Shown piece by piece: positions 44,972 to 55,097 of a stretch of DNA of 64,000 bases. The translations under genes and the position numbers were made by a program. Each line of letters opens with the position of its first letter. The first letter of the stretch is position 1. Location of the stretch: NCBI GenBank assembly GCA_965649825.1, contig OZ287697.1:372001-436000 (forward strand), read 5' to 3'. The DNA is from Penicillus capitatus (taxonomy: Eukaryota > Chlorophyta). The notes under the pieces were generated by a model. It saw nothing but the letters and a program-made list of their open reading frames with translations, was not told the DNA's origin and searched no databases.

Positions 44972-45924
44972 ATGTCTACCACTCAGAACCCGGTGCGCAA
45001 CTTTGTGTGACCGTCTCCAGCGGATTGCACCTGACTGCTTGGATTGTCTCTTAGGCTAAAGACACCGATACTGCGGCAACGATTGACGCCGGCGAAGAAT
45101 GTGCGGGTAAGGGCAAGAGCACTACCCCCGCCGGCGAAGCGTCGGTTACCGTCGGCACGGACTCGCCCGGCGTTCGCCTTCAAGACGAGAGACTTGACAA
45201 TACGTTCAAAGGAATTGACCTCGAATGCTACAACCGCATCGGCATTCTCTCAACGCACGACGAAATCTCTCTGACAAACAGACGCATCGCTACGAAGCGC
45301 AATGTCAAACTGTGTGGCCTGTCGATCATGAACACGGAGGAATCGTTCCTCTATCAGGACCTCCAACACATCTCTGTCAAATCCGAACACAGATTTGGAT
45401 TTCTCGTCGGGAGTCTGTTGGGTCTGTACGCCCAGTCTGGGCTTCTCTTGGAAGCGGGAGCATTCTATGTTTTCCTCGCCGTGGTCGTCATTATCCTCAG
45501 CATCCTTGCACTGTTGTATTTTCTCCGTGGTTTGTGTGACCGTGGGGCGCTCTCATTGGATTTTCATAGAAAGGGCGTGGCGGATCGATGGTATTGGCTT
45601 TCCAATCCTATCCTCAGGGCTAAAAATGGATCGTCTTTGACAAAGACCGTTCATCTGAACAGAAATGATAGGGCCACGGTGACAAGAATGCTCTATGAAC
45701 ACCCACTGTCCAATTTTGCTATGTCTGACTTCCATCCCGGAGAGAGTAGCCAGGTAAGCAATTCATCACATAATGTCGTCCTCCGTTTCACTCCACCTCT
45801 TTGTACTGTCATGCAGAAAGCCTCCAATGTCGAGATAGATCCACTGCCATCACAAGAGGACAAAGACACTAAGGAAGGTAATCACACACCGTCGTCTTCA
45901 ATGCGCAAAAATAATAACCGTTGA
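44972..45924 (+). CDS. Membrane PH/GRAM-like paralogue P6, possible 5' half of a fusion
   Basis: Exon 1 is 44972-44992 (MSTTQNP), followed by a 62-nt intron (GTGCGC to TCTTAG) and exon 2 from 45055. The core has SLTNRRIATKR, EESFLYQDLQHISV, two helices, LSLDFHRKGVADRW, SSLTKTVHLNRNDR and LYEHPLSNFA. Then comes a polar tail. Within the tail, splicing at 45881 (donor GTAATC) to the AG ending at 45936 gives an open frame straight into P7, 26 bp downstream of the apparent stop. P6 and P7 may thus be one two-domain protein. Confidence 0.7.
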
Positions 45925-45950
45925 GTTGAGTAGATGATGGTCCACAACTT

Positions 45951-46529
45951 ATGTCTGGTGAACGCATTGAGAGAGCATTCGGTGGCGTGGAGATCAGTGG
46001 AAAGTGTGATGCTGGTTTGGGTATCACAGAGTTGGCGTCGATGGAAGATCGAATTTATCTGACGAACAAACGCATCTTCATCAGGAAAAAGCGCTCGCTC
46101 TGTGGCGTCCCCATTTTTTCCTCCGAAGCGTCGTTTCTCTTTCAGGATCTCCAACATATTTCTGTCAAGATGGAACGCAAGAGTCGATTTGCTGTGACGG
46201 GACTTGGGTGTCTTGTGGTCGGTATCATCTGGAATGCGTTAACATTCAGCGATGCCGGAACGGCGCTGTCGGTGACACTCATGATCGTTGGCATTCTGCT
46301 GTTGTTTTCCATCTTCCAGATCTTCGTTGCCAAACCGATGCTGCATCTGGATTTCTACAAAAAGGCGACAGTGAATCAATGGCTCTTCGGATTGGACGCC
46401 ATTTCCGTACTCAAGGAAGGATCTGCCGTTACTGAAACGGTCCATCTCAACACGGATGATTTGGTGTCCATCACACGTATGCTCTATGCACACCCACTCG
46501 CTCAGTATGTCGAAGATCGAGAACGTTGA
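45951..46529 (+). CDS. Membrane PH/GRAM-like paralogue P7, possible 3' half of a fusion
   Basis: 192 residues if read alone from MSGERIERAFGG. The core has IYLTNKRIFIRKK, EASFLFQDLQHISV, two helices (IVGILLLFSIFQIFVA is the second), LHLDFYKKATVNQWL, SAVTETVHLNTDDL and LYAHPLAQYVEDRER. It is the closest sibling of P6 (shared xxSFLxQDLQHISVK and VHLNxxD). See P6 for the alternative in which both are spliced into a single product. Confidence 0.75.
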   Translation: MSGERIERAFGGVEISGKCDAGLGITELASMEDRIYLTNKRIFIRKKRSLCGVPIFSSEASFLFQDLQHISVKMERKSRFAVTGLGCLVVGIIWNALTFSDAGTALSVTLMIVGILLLFSIFQIFVAKPMLHLDFYKKATVNQWLFGLDAISVLKEGSAVTETVHLNTDDLVSITRMLYAHPLAQYVEDRER

Positions 46530-47274
46530 AAGCAGTTGCTAAGAATTTCGTTACGATATCTGTCGCTCAAAGACAGCCATACTTTCATCAATCGCTCTCC
46601 TGCTGCAAATGTCAAACGATTTCTATACTGTCTTTCTTCGATGGGTCTGTTTCTGCTATGCTGAGACGGGACAGGGAATTTGTGGAGGCTTATACCATAT
46701 CACGCATTTTTGCCGTTTATCTTATCCATTACTGACACTCGCTGTTTGCATCGCTCCCTCTCTTCAGCATATTGAAATATACTGAGGTGATTGTCTTTGG
46801 GTCGTTTTAACGATTTCTAGCTATAATCTCCTATCAATGTCTCTAAGTTTTTGAAGTAACCGTCACTGAGCTCATTCACCGTCCACGTGTACTCGCGTCA
46901 TGCTTACCTATAGACGGTGCATGTGCGTCGTTGACGAACATCTCACGAGCAGCTGCCCTCGACGGTTGTGTGTTCCGTCGGATAGTCATTGAGGTGACGG
47001 TTCTTGTTTAGAGATAAAAGTTCGCTCCGGGCATCCCCTCGCAGCTTATCATTTATTTGCTTTCTCTGTTCCTCACGCACTCTTCTGATTCGCGTTTCCG
47101 GTGAACCGTCGCGGAAGGCATTTCCAGCCACACTTTGGCGAGTTTTTTACAACTCTAAACCTGTCCTTCGACCAGTCAGTGTCCGAGACAACACTCAATT
47201 CACCGTAAGGACCGCCGCCGTACATACGACCTCTGACTTCGTTGGTGTAATGAACAGCATCCGACGTCAGAATA
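46530..47274. other. Intergenic gap in the array
   Basis: 745 bp between P7 and P8. A 146-codon plus frame (47004-47444) overlaps P8 in another frame and has no family motif. No remnant of a further array member is evident. Confidence 0.45.
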
Positions 47275-48018
47275 ATGGCACAGAGTTCTCGACCATCGCC
47301 GGAGACAAAAGCTCATGCATCACCGCCACTTACACAAGGTGCGCGACGTTCACAAACACACTTAAGCAACGCAGAACCGTTCATCACAGAGCATTGCACA
47401 ACCATCGCTCGGCATCCCGGAGAGAATTACATAGAGAGTTTTAAATCGCCCAGCTGCAGTCCTTGGTGCAGCCGGATGGTCACATTTGTGCTCACAGACC
47501 AAAGACTCGTTGTCAGAGAGGAGGTGACGGTGCCATGCTGCACGATGAGTTATACAGAAGAGTTCTTTCGCCTAAAGGACCTGCAACATATCTCTTTGAG
47601 CAAAGCTGGGATCCCCTTCATCTCTTCAATGTCCCTGCTACCTCTCCTTCTTCCGTTTTCCCCATACGGATTGGGCTTTTATCTCTTTGTAATCGGAATC
47701 CTTATCGCTGTTTTTACTTCTCCCGTCGCTGGTATCATATGCATTCTTTTTTGTGCCGCCCTCGTATCCATTGTCCTTGGTCGCAGTTTCTGTTGTCCAA
47801 GCGTCGAGGTTTCTGTTGATTTCTATCGTAAAGAAACTGTGAGATCATGGCTTTCAGAAGTTGTCGATATGCCCATCGTGGGGTTTTTTGTCTATCCATT
47901 CAGGGAAGGTAGCTTCACAAGCAAAACCATCAGATTAGATACTAAAAACGCTCACCAACTCGTCCAGCTTCTGTATGGTCACCCTCTGACGCAATACGCC
48001 GAAGACAGAACTGTCTGA
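47275..48018 (+). CDS. Membrane PH/GRAM-like paralogue P8
   Basis: 247 residues in one exon. A 50-residue hydrophilic leader precedes HPGENYIESFK, the family LPGE motif. Then come FVLTDQRLVVREE, EEFFRLKDLQHISL, a very hydrophobic double helix region (residues about 118-185), VSVDFYRKETVRSWL, SFTSKTIRLDTKNAH and LYGHPLTQYAEDRTV. It is the last copy of the array and the most diverged in the membrane region. Confidence 0.78.
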   Translation: MAQSSRPSPETKAHASPPLTQGARRSQTHLSNAEPFITEHCTTIARHPGENYIESFKSPSCSPWCSRMVTFVLTDQRLVVREEVTVPCCTMSYTEEFFRLKDLQHISLSKAGIPFISSMSLLPLLLPFSPYGLGFYLFVIGILIAVFTSPVAGIICILFCAALVSIVLGRSFCCPSVEVSVDFYRKETVRSWLSEVVDMPIVGFFVYPFREGSFTSKTIRLDTKNAHQLVQLLYGHPLTQYAEDRTV

Positions 48019-48702
48019 TTCCATGAACTATCTTATCTTATTCAAACATGGCGCAACGCTCTTATCTCACTGTTCTGCTGTTACTATTGCAAATGAACAT
48101 TTGGCTTTATTGGTGTTATCGACACATCTGATTTTTTTTGTTTTGAACAGACGGATAGAGTTATTCTGTTTTCGCGGCTCTGCTCACGCATACCACGAAC
48201 AGAGTCACTCTTCTGTCGAAGCAATGGCGCCGAAAGTGGTGCGTGGATAAAAGAGGGCTCCTCTGTCAGATCATTCTGTATGCTTGGCCGATCTTGACAG
48301 ATCAGCGCTTTTTTGTCGGAAAATCTATGTATTGTCTGCAGTTTGGTAATAATGCACAATGGAACAAGATTTCACATGATGTCGTTGAAAGATTTTAACA
48401 TGACTCTTGGCCGTTTGCGTCTAAGTGCTTTTGCTTTCGAGTGCATGGCAAGGAGGTGAGTATCACAAGGTACCACAAAGGAACGACAATCCTGTTTCAT
48501 CTAAGCTTCGACATATCCATCTATCTTTGCAGGTTTTGTTACTCTGCAGGTAATGTTTCGTCCAAGAGACTAAAAACAAGCCGCAAGGCGAACAGACGAC
48601 ATCTGCAGAGAAGGCTGTTGATGTGAAGGGTCCACACATGTATTCATACACAACCAGACAACCGAGTCGAGGATTCGGTCAGGACAGCCAATTCATACTT
48701 TC
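48019..48702. other. Convergent intergenic region
   Basis: 684 bp between the 3' ends of P8 and the HemW-like gene. No gene recognised. Confidence 0.5.
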
Positions 48703-50067
48703 TCACTCAAAAACATGAAAAACAGATGACAAGATTTCATTTGAGAGAAGGAACCCCTCCGGATCTTTGAGACGCATCCGAAAAGCCTCTCCCTCTTCTC
48801 CTTTCCACTCGACCATCAATCTCGACTCTCGATCGATGCATTCGATCAGTCCTTTATTGAAGTAATCTCTCAGCACCGACAACAGATTCTTCTCAGCTTC
48901 CTTCCCATACATATCACGAAACGCATCCAATGCAATGCCATCTCTCAAACGCAACCGTAGCATGACATCCTCCAGCACACACTCTTTCTCCTCAACAGAA
49001 GACGGCGATGTATCCGTGGCGTGCATGGATTGAACCCATTCCGCGTATGGTTTTATCTTTCCAGGCCTCGAGATGCGTTGTCCAGCTGTGTAAGAAGCGG
49101 CTCCCATTCCAAATCCGTAATACGGTCGATGCGTCCAGTATGTCATGTTGTGTCGACAGCGATGACCATCTCGGGCGTAGTTGCTGATCTCATAGTGTTC
49201 ATATCCAGCCTTACGAAGCAGATCCGATGCCAGAATGTACATCTCTGCTGAGAGATCGTGCGAAGGCAGAGGGGACATTTCAGGTTGGTATCGACGCCCA
49301 AAAAGCGTTCCCTCCTCGATCTGAAGATCATAGACCGAGATATGATCTGGTCGACACTCGACTGCCATTTCCAATGATCTCTGCCACGACTCCAGTGAAG
49401 CGTGCGGTAGACTTGAGATCAGATCTAGGCTCCACGATGGAACGTCAGTGGACTGGATGTCGCGTATCGCCTGCCAGACGTCTTCGAGTGTGTGAGACCT
49501 GCCACACAGCTGAAGTGTCACATCATCGAAAGCCTGTACACCCAAACTGATGCGATTGACTCCCAGGGAAAGAAACTGACTCAGCTTGTCGCGATCAAAG
49601 GTTCCTGGATCCGCTTCCATGCTCATCTCCACGTCCTCCTCTAAGCCAAACCGCTGCTGCAGTGTATGGACGATGATTTCGAGTTCGTGAGGAGAAATGA
49701 GAGACGGTGTGCCGCCTCCGAAGAAGACGGTCTCTAAGGGACGCTCTTTCGCGGATGCCGTGTTCTGTATCTCTTGGCAGAGCAAAGCGACGTAATCCGA
49801 GACCGTTTTGTCCGTCGCTGCCGTTGCTCTCGATCCGAGCACGTGAACGGGAAAATCACAGTAGTGGCAACGTCGCTTGCAAAACGGAAGGTGCACGTAG
49901 GCACTCCTGGGCACCCGTTCCGCTTGGTGGACGGTATTGTCGCAAGGGGTCGCCTCCTGAACGTAGCATCGTCGTGTCGCCGACGTCGCAGAGTGTACGC
50001 GTTCGAATGTCGCCGAACCAAACGCATGCCACGATCGAGACGCGGGCAGGCGAGCAAACCGAATCAT
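48703..50067 (-). CDS. HEMW: HemW-type radical SAM protein
   Basis: 454 residues, intronless. The N-terminal 45 residues are Arg/Ala/Ser-rich and look like an organelle transit peptide. The radical SAM core starts VHLPFCKRRCHYCDF, with the CxxxCxxC cluster ligands. The residue after the third cysteine's Asp is Phe, as in HemW, rather than the extra Cys of the coproporphyrinogen oxidase HemN. Further landmarks are VFFGGGTPSL, MEADPGTFD, RISLGVQAF, YEISNYARDG and RHNMTYW...YYGFGMGAAS, and the C-terminal winged-helix region. Family knowledge suggests a haem chaperone in mitochondria or plastids (RSAD1 in animals), not an oxidase. Lack of introns contrasts with the neighbours. Confidence 0.9.
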   Translation of the reverse strand: MIRFARLPASRSWHAFGSATFERVHSATSATRRCYVQEATPCDNTVHQAERVPRSAYVHLPFCKRRCHYCDFPVHVLGSRATAATDKTVSDYVALLCQEIQNTASAKERPLETVFFGGGTPSLISPHELEIIVHTLQQRFGLEEDVEMSMEADPGTFDRDKLSQFLSLGVNRISLGVQAFDDVTLQLCGRSHTLEDVWQAIRDIQSTDVPSWSLDLISSLPHASLESWQRSLEMAVECRPDHISVYDLQIEEGTLFGRRYQPEMSPLPSHDLSAEMYILASDLLRKAGYEHYEISNYARDGHRCRHNMTYWTHRPYYGFGMGAASYTAGQRISRPGKIKPYAEWVQSMHATDTSPSSVEEKECVLEDVMLRLRLRDGIALDAFRDMYGKEAEKNLLSVLRDYFNKGLIECIDRESRLMVEWKGEEGEAFRMRLKDPEGFLLSNEILSSVFHVFE

Positions 50068-50596
50068 GTCTTACGGGAGCATGACAAACCTCTCTCTCCA
50101 TGGCCATAGACTTGAACGCCGGCGGTATCCTCGCAGGTCACGTACCGGGAGATCTCTCGAGTCGGCAAAGTGGAGCGAAGCTCGGCAGCAGTCGATCCGT
50201 GAGATCGCAGGTAGTATGCTTAAATCTCTCTAGCGCCTACGGCGCTTTCGTCTATCGGCTGACTTGCTAGGTGTTAAAAATGATGGTGAAATCCGAAGGG
50301 TAGATCCCAGAAGACGTTCTTTGATGCACATCGACATGTACGGAATCCTTTGCAAAGAGATAGCTGTAGATGTTGCTCTGGGATATGGCTTCTGGGCGAT
50401 ATCCCCTGTCGACGAGGCTGTCGTCTCGGTCTTCTCACACCGTATCCACTTCCGCATCCGACGCTGCGACTGCTTTGACTGTGAGATCAACAAAACGGCA
50501 ATGCGAAAGGCTTATGTTCAAGGCGTCGCACTGTCGGTCAGGATGTCGTATGACCAAGAGTTGGTGTGTTGATCGTGTCTGGGTAGAGGTCCCCGC
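50068..50596. other. HemW upstream region up to the LTR element
   Basis: About 530 bp with overlapping frames on both strands (50264-50572 plus, 50230-50493 minus) that I cannot assign. The retroelement inserted at its right end. Confidence 0.4.
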
Positions 50597-50861
50597 TGTC
50601 GCCAAGATTTTCATTGGCGATGTGACTGTCTCGTTCTTGAAGGGGCGCGTTTGTGTTGAGACGCTTGTTGTCACGTCAGAGGCGTTTCTGTTCTGTGAAG
50701 GGGTCTATTTCTCTGGCTCTGCAACGAGCTGACTCATTTGCCTAGAAAGTCTTTTCATCATGCGCATACTTAATCAGCGATTCGAACCATTCCAGACCTT
50801 GCTCTGATTTACTTGTAAGACTTCCGCTGTTATCGTTTCCGTTCGGCGCGTCCGCGCGACA
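50597..50861 (+). repeat. 5' LTR
   Basis: 265 bp, TGTCGC...GCGACA, identical by eye to 52122-52386. Preceded by CCCGC. Confidence 0.95.
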
Positions 50862-51018
50862 TGGTTTCGGAGCTGAGATAACGCTCCTCAGTTTGAACTC
50901 CGTCTCAGTGACGTTGCGCGCGTGCTGTGTGCACTAAAAAGCGCCTTACTTTGTGGAAGTCGAGTCCTGTCTAGACACGTTCTAGACATACCTAGGAATT
51001 TCAAGAGTCAGTTGCAAA

Positions 51019-52059
51019 ATGAGTCAAGCACGACGAGAAAGAAGAACGGGGCAAGGTCGGTGGGAGGAAAACAGAAGCGGGATTTACGGTATCTACGGAT
51101 GCCTCGAAAGTTTCCTCGTCTACTGTCGCGAAGACGAGGGGCTCTGCCCCAGACTTCGCGGGCGGAGAACGTGGATATTGCCGGATGGCTGGTCCAGGAC
51201 AGAGGACGAGTGTTTCTTGGTGGATCTCCTCGACATGTGCGATTTTGTCCACTACGTTTGCCCACGGCTGCAAGAGAGGCGCGAACTGCGAGAAACGACA
51301 GGACGGTTGCGCGAGGAAAGAGAGAGGCTACGCCAGCAGGTGGCGACCCTCGAAGCAGAAAAGGAAGGGTTACGAGCGACGCTCAAGATGTCTGAGGCAA
51401 GTGCTCTTGCAAGGGGACTGTCAGTCGGGGTCTTACAGCAAGAGGTAGCCGAGGCGACAGCAGAAAATGAGCGGCTCTCAGGGCTCAATACGCAGTTACA
51501 ACAAGGCATTGTCGAGGCACAGCGAGACGCAAACGAGGCACGCGTGGAAGCCTCCTCTACTCATGAGAAGCTTAGAGAGACTGAGACCGCCTTCGCAGAG
51601 GCAGAGAAGAAGTTTATTTCGGCACCTGATTTGGTGCCATGTCTACAGTCACTGGCTGACGAGGTGAAGACGCTACAAAGGGATGTCAGGACGACAACCG
51701 AGTTGATGGCGAAGATACCAGAGGGGAATCGACGAAGTGAAAAGACTTTGCAACAGATGAAACGAGTATTGCACGACGTTGGGCGGTACCCGCGGCGACG
51801 GCGAAGAGAGAAGACGGCCGACGCGGCAGACGATGGCAGAGGAGCCATGAGACGCGGACGGATCTGCTACAGCTGTCGATGTAAGGGGCACCTGGCACAG
51901 AATTGTCCGCAAGTGCGGGCTACAGATATGGTTGAGTCATCGAATCCGACGACATCGGATTCGCAGCAGAGAGCGGGGGAACCGAACACAGAAGCATCAT
52001 CATCCTCGGGCTGGACCATCTTCTCGACGCTGCGACGATTCACCTCGGGCATAGACTGA
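51019..52059 (+). CDS. Gag-like protein with CCHC zinc knuckle
   Basis: 346 residues, intronless, inside the LTR element. The N-terminal 90 residues are of unknown fold (YGIYGCLESFLVYCRED). Residues about 95-215 form a long coiled coil (LREERERLRQQVATLEAEK and following heptads). A basic stretch (YPRRRRREK) precedes one zinc knuckle CYSCRCKGHLAQNC (C-x2-C-x4-H-x4-C, residues 283-296). A Ser/Thr-rich tail follows. This is the order expected of a capsid/nucleocapsid precursor that binds the element RNA. The frame is intact, in keeping with the identical LTRs. Confidence 0.85.
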   Translation: MSQARRERRTGQGRWEENRSGIYGIYGCLESFLVYCREDEGLCPRLRGRRTWILPDGWSRTEDECFLVDLLDMCDFVHYVCPRLQERRELRETTGRLREERERLRQQVATLEAEKEGLRATLKMSEASALARGLSVGVLQQEVAEATAENERLSGLNTQLQQGIVEAQRDANEARVEASSTHEKLRETETAFAEAEKKFISAPDLVPCLQSLADEVKTLQRDVRTTTELMAKIPEGNRRSEKTLQQMKRVLHDVGRYPRRRRREKTADAADDGRGAMRRGRICYSCRCKGHLAQNCPQVRATDMVESSNPTTSDSQQRAGEPNTEASSSSGWTIFSTLRRFTSGID

Positions 52060-52121
52060 TTTCATTGTGCTGTTTTCGCGGAGGCTTTTTGACTGTTTTC
52101 GGAGTTTGGCGGGAAGCGTGG

Positions 52122-52386
52122 TGTCGCCAAGATTTTCATTGGCGATGTGACTGTCTCGTTCTTGAAGGGGCGCGTTTGTGTTGAGACGCTTGTTGTCACG
52201 TCAGAGGCGTTTCTGTTCTGTGAAGGGGTCTATTTCTCTGGCTCTGCAACGAGCTGACTCATTTGCCTAGAAAGTCTTTTCATCATGCGCATACTTAATC
52301 AGCGATTCGAACCATTCCAGACCTTGCTCTGATTTACTTGTAAGACTTCCGCTGTTATCGTTTCCGTTCGGCGCGTCCGCGCGACA
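52122..52386 (+). repeat. 3' LTR
   Basis: 265 bp, identical by eye to the 5' LTR, followed by the target duplication CCCGC. Confidence 0.95.
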
Positions 52387-52863
52387 CCCGCATCGCGGCC
52401 ATTGCGATTGGCAAAGGGATCTGCACCAAAATGATGAGACGCAAAAAGAAGCGCATCCTTACCTTCTTTGCCTTAAGAAAAGCGCATGTAAGGTGTTTAA
52501 AGGTGAAGCAGCAGAGAGTTGCTTGCCTCGAATGGGTGTGTTCGCCGTTGAACGGCACAAGTAGACCAAAGTTCGAGCAAAGATGTGAGAGACGGGATAT
52601 ATTTGAAGAACAAATGCACTCTCCTCTAACGTCGTCGAGTTGAAGGTTCCAACTGAAGAGCCTTCCTAATCGCGTATGCCTCCGTAAATCCCAACATGTG
52701 TTACACGTTTCTTCAAAGCAGAAACATTGCAAATTTGATCAATTGGTACAAAAAAAATCCCACACGTTCCGTTTTCTCGACAGAGAAAACTGAAATCCCG
52801 CCTATGTACATAGAAAATGCACGGCGACGAGAGAACGTTTAAAAAATTCCTTTTCTCCTGGCT
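52387..52863. other. Intergenic with P450 3' flank
   Basis: From about 52640 this is the inverted third copy of the P450 3' flank, including the CCCAACATGTGT block. Open frames either side of the retroelement were one continuous sequence before insertion, but none is a recognisable gene. Confidence 0.45.
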
Positions 52864-54471
52864 TTACTCCGTAGTCATTTGACTTCTGGGAGTAATGTGA
52901 AACCACATTCCATTCTCCACCCGAATCGCGATTCCATTTCGACTGTCATCCATCAGCTTGTCAAACGGAACTGTCAAAGAAAATTGATAGGCGCCCAGCA
53001 GACGGATGAGGGCCACTCTCATTTCCAGCATCGCCAGCTTCTGTCCTGCACAGTCTCGCGGTCCGTAAGCAAAGCCAAGATAGTAACGCTGCGAGATGTC
53101 TTTCTCTTCCAGCCACCTTCCCGGACGGAAAACTTCTGGATCTCCCCATTCGTCTTTGGCATCCAGCCATCTGTTGCCAGGAAATGACAAATATGTCCCT
53201 TTTGGAATCCGATAGCCCAGAATCGTCATGTCGCACGGAGTTTCACGCATGGCGCCCGTGAGGACATACGCCATTCTCATACTCTCTTTAATGACGGCTG
53301 CGAGATAGGGCATCTCTCCAAGATCTTCATAAGATACCTTCTTCGCTGCTTCCCCGTACAGTCCGCGGCCTTTGAATTCCTCTAGGAGAGTCTGCATTGC
53401 ATCGGGACAAGAGGCGAGAAGGGCCAGTGTCCAGCAAAGTTGATGTCCTGTCGTATCCATACCAGCTATTACTACTGATGCAACTTCCCCCCTTAGTCTT
53501 TCGAACTCCAGTGGTTCTGCCGCACTCGGATCAGCTAACTGTTTCAGACCAAACCACAAGGGCGTCTCTCCATCTGGAGGATCGTCGCGGGAGAGGATGT
53601 CTCGTGTCAAGCGCACCCACTCAGCCGTTAAGGCGTGTAGGGCTGCATTATCCTTCTGAGCTTCGGCGCAGTGTGGGAAAAGCTTGCATTTGAGTCGTTT
53701 GTAAGGATTCGTGAGACGATCAAAGGCAATGCAACTAGCCTCGTTCAGCAATTGACAGAGTGTTCTACTTCCGTCCAATCCTCCCAGATTCGTCTCGAAA
53801 GCCACGATGCCGATGGCGTCGAGCGTCAACCGAATGCAGAGCTGCTGCATGTCGATGGGGCCTCCTGTCTTGCGATGAGACTCCAGGATCTCCAACATCT
53901 TGTCCAAGGCGCTGTTCAATTTCGGGACGATGCGCTTGAGATGGCTGCCGAGGAAAGCAGAGGCGTAGACGCGTCGGATCTTCTTGACATAAGGTGTAGG
54001 ATTTGGGATTAAGAGCATCAGCCTCTCTGTCGGGTCGTTTCTTGTTAACTACATACAGAGCATGATGAAGAGGATAAGCTAGGGTAGAGAACTCACTGTC
54101 GAAAAAAGCTGAAACACACTTGCTCTTGGTATGTCGTTAGACTTAATCAAGGACTTGGCAGCGTGAACGTCGACAACGTCGACGTAGGTTGCCCCAAACA
54201 GGTTTAACTGCCGGACAGAGATCGCATAACGTTATCCCGTCGACCTTACGAAACTTGCCTTCATGATCTTAGGGTAACCAAGGTCTTTAAAGAATTGCCC
54301 TTTGACACGCGTCACTTCGTTTTTCGTCTTTCCGTTCACGAAGTAAAGTCCGTGCCCGATCAGCGGCCATTCGGGCGGAGAGGGTATCTTGTGTACGTCA
54401 TATTTCCAGCGTGCCCAGGCCACACGAGCCAACACAAAGAGCACCACGCAGCTCAACAAATAGAACAACAT
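52864..54471 (-). CDS. Cytochrome P450, copy 3
   Basis: Third member of the P450 set, inverted. Exons are 54471-54259, 54207-54097 and 54048-52864, about 502 residues. The N-terminal anchor is MLFYLLSCVVLFVLAR; the frame is open 14 codons further upstream but the paralogues fix this start. Also visible are the I-helix AGMDTTG, K-helix ESMR and haem loop FAYGPRDCAG. Intron 1 is again GC-AG (GCAAGT) and intron 2 begins GTGAGT. Sequence has diverged more from copies 1 and 2 than they have from each other, so it split off earlier or escaped conversion. Confidence 0.93.
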
Positions 54472-55097
54472 TTGTTGTATAACAACAAATAAAGAATCAG
54501 TTAACGCATTCATTCCCCGTAGAATAGATATCGATTCTCTACTGCTATAGGTTCTGCTTTTGACGATCCATCCAGCCAGAAACGCTCAGCTTTTTGCAGC
54601 TGTTGCGATGGTAGTTGATAGCACCACTGTCTCCTTTGGCAGATGACAGACTTCCTGCTTAACAGCCGTCGCGTCACGGTCATGGCTATTTGTCGACGAC
54701 ACCGTTGCCATGATGCCTCCTCCCCTTCATTTTCTGCCGAGAGACACATCTCTCGCGAAATGGGAGTAAGATGTATGGACTGGAAGCTGTGCGTGGGTTG
54801 CCTATGTCGAGGCGTGGTTTGTACCGTACACTTCGTGCACAGGATCTGACGCCTTTTGACGTCTGTCTAATAGCCTGAATTCGTCGACCTCCGGCCATCG
54901 AGATTCGCTCGTGAGATTCGTTCCCGTCGACGTGGGATCAAATGATGTTCAATAAAAAGTTAAAGGGCAGGTGCATTTGTCCTGCAAGTACAGCAATCGA
55001 TAAGTCCTCTCGGAAATCAACACTCGACAACGGGCTATGGACTTCAAACCTGTGCATAGTCGTTCAGGGATGGTATTGTCCAGATCCTGTTCGACGA
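54472..55097. other. Intergenic
   Basis: The first 70 bp keep the P450 5' flank elements. The remainder shows only short frames without recognisable products. Confidence 0.5.

Larger units (their letters stand above)
50597..52386 (+). mobile_element. GAG-only LTR retrotransposon, complete and recent
   Basis: A 1790-bp element flanked by the 5-bp target duplication CCCGC. Its two 265-bp direct repeats (50597-50861 and 52122-52386) appear identical base for base, start TGTCGC and end GCGACA, the TG...CA inverted ends of LTRs. Immediately inside the 5' LTR is TGGTTTCGGAGC, placed like a primer-binding site. The short purine-rich stretch before the 3' LTR (GGCGGGAAG) may be the polypurine tract. 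The interior encodes one gag-like protein and no protease, reverse transcriptase or integrase. This matches the non-autonomous TR-GAG class. It needs enzymes from a partner element elsewhere. Confidence 0.93.

Noticed and set aside
47004-47444. 146-codon plus-strand frame before P8
   Set aside because: Overlaps P8 in another frame and has none of the family motifs.
48703-50067. Oxygen-independent coproporphyrinogen III oxidase (HemN)
   Set aside because: The cluster motif is CxxxCxYCDF without the extra cysteine of HemN, so HemW is the better call.
50776-50796. tRNA B-box-like sequence GATTCGAACC in the LTRs
   Set aside because: No cloverleaf arms or A-box at the right distance; it occurs identically in both LTRs as part of the element.
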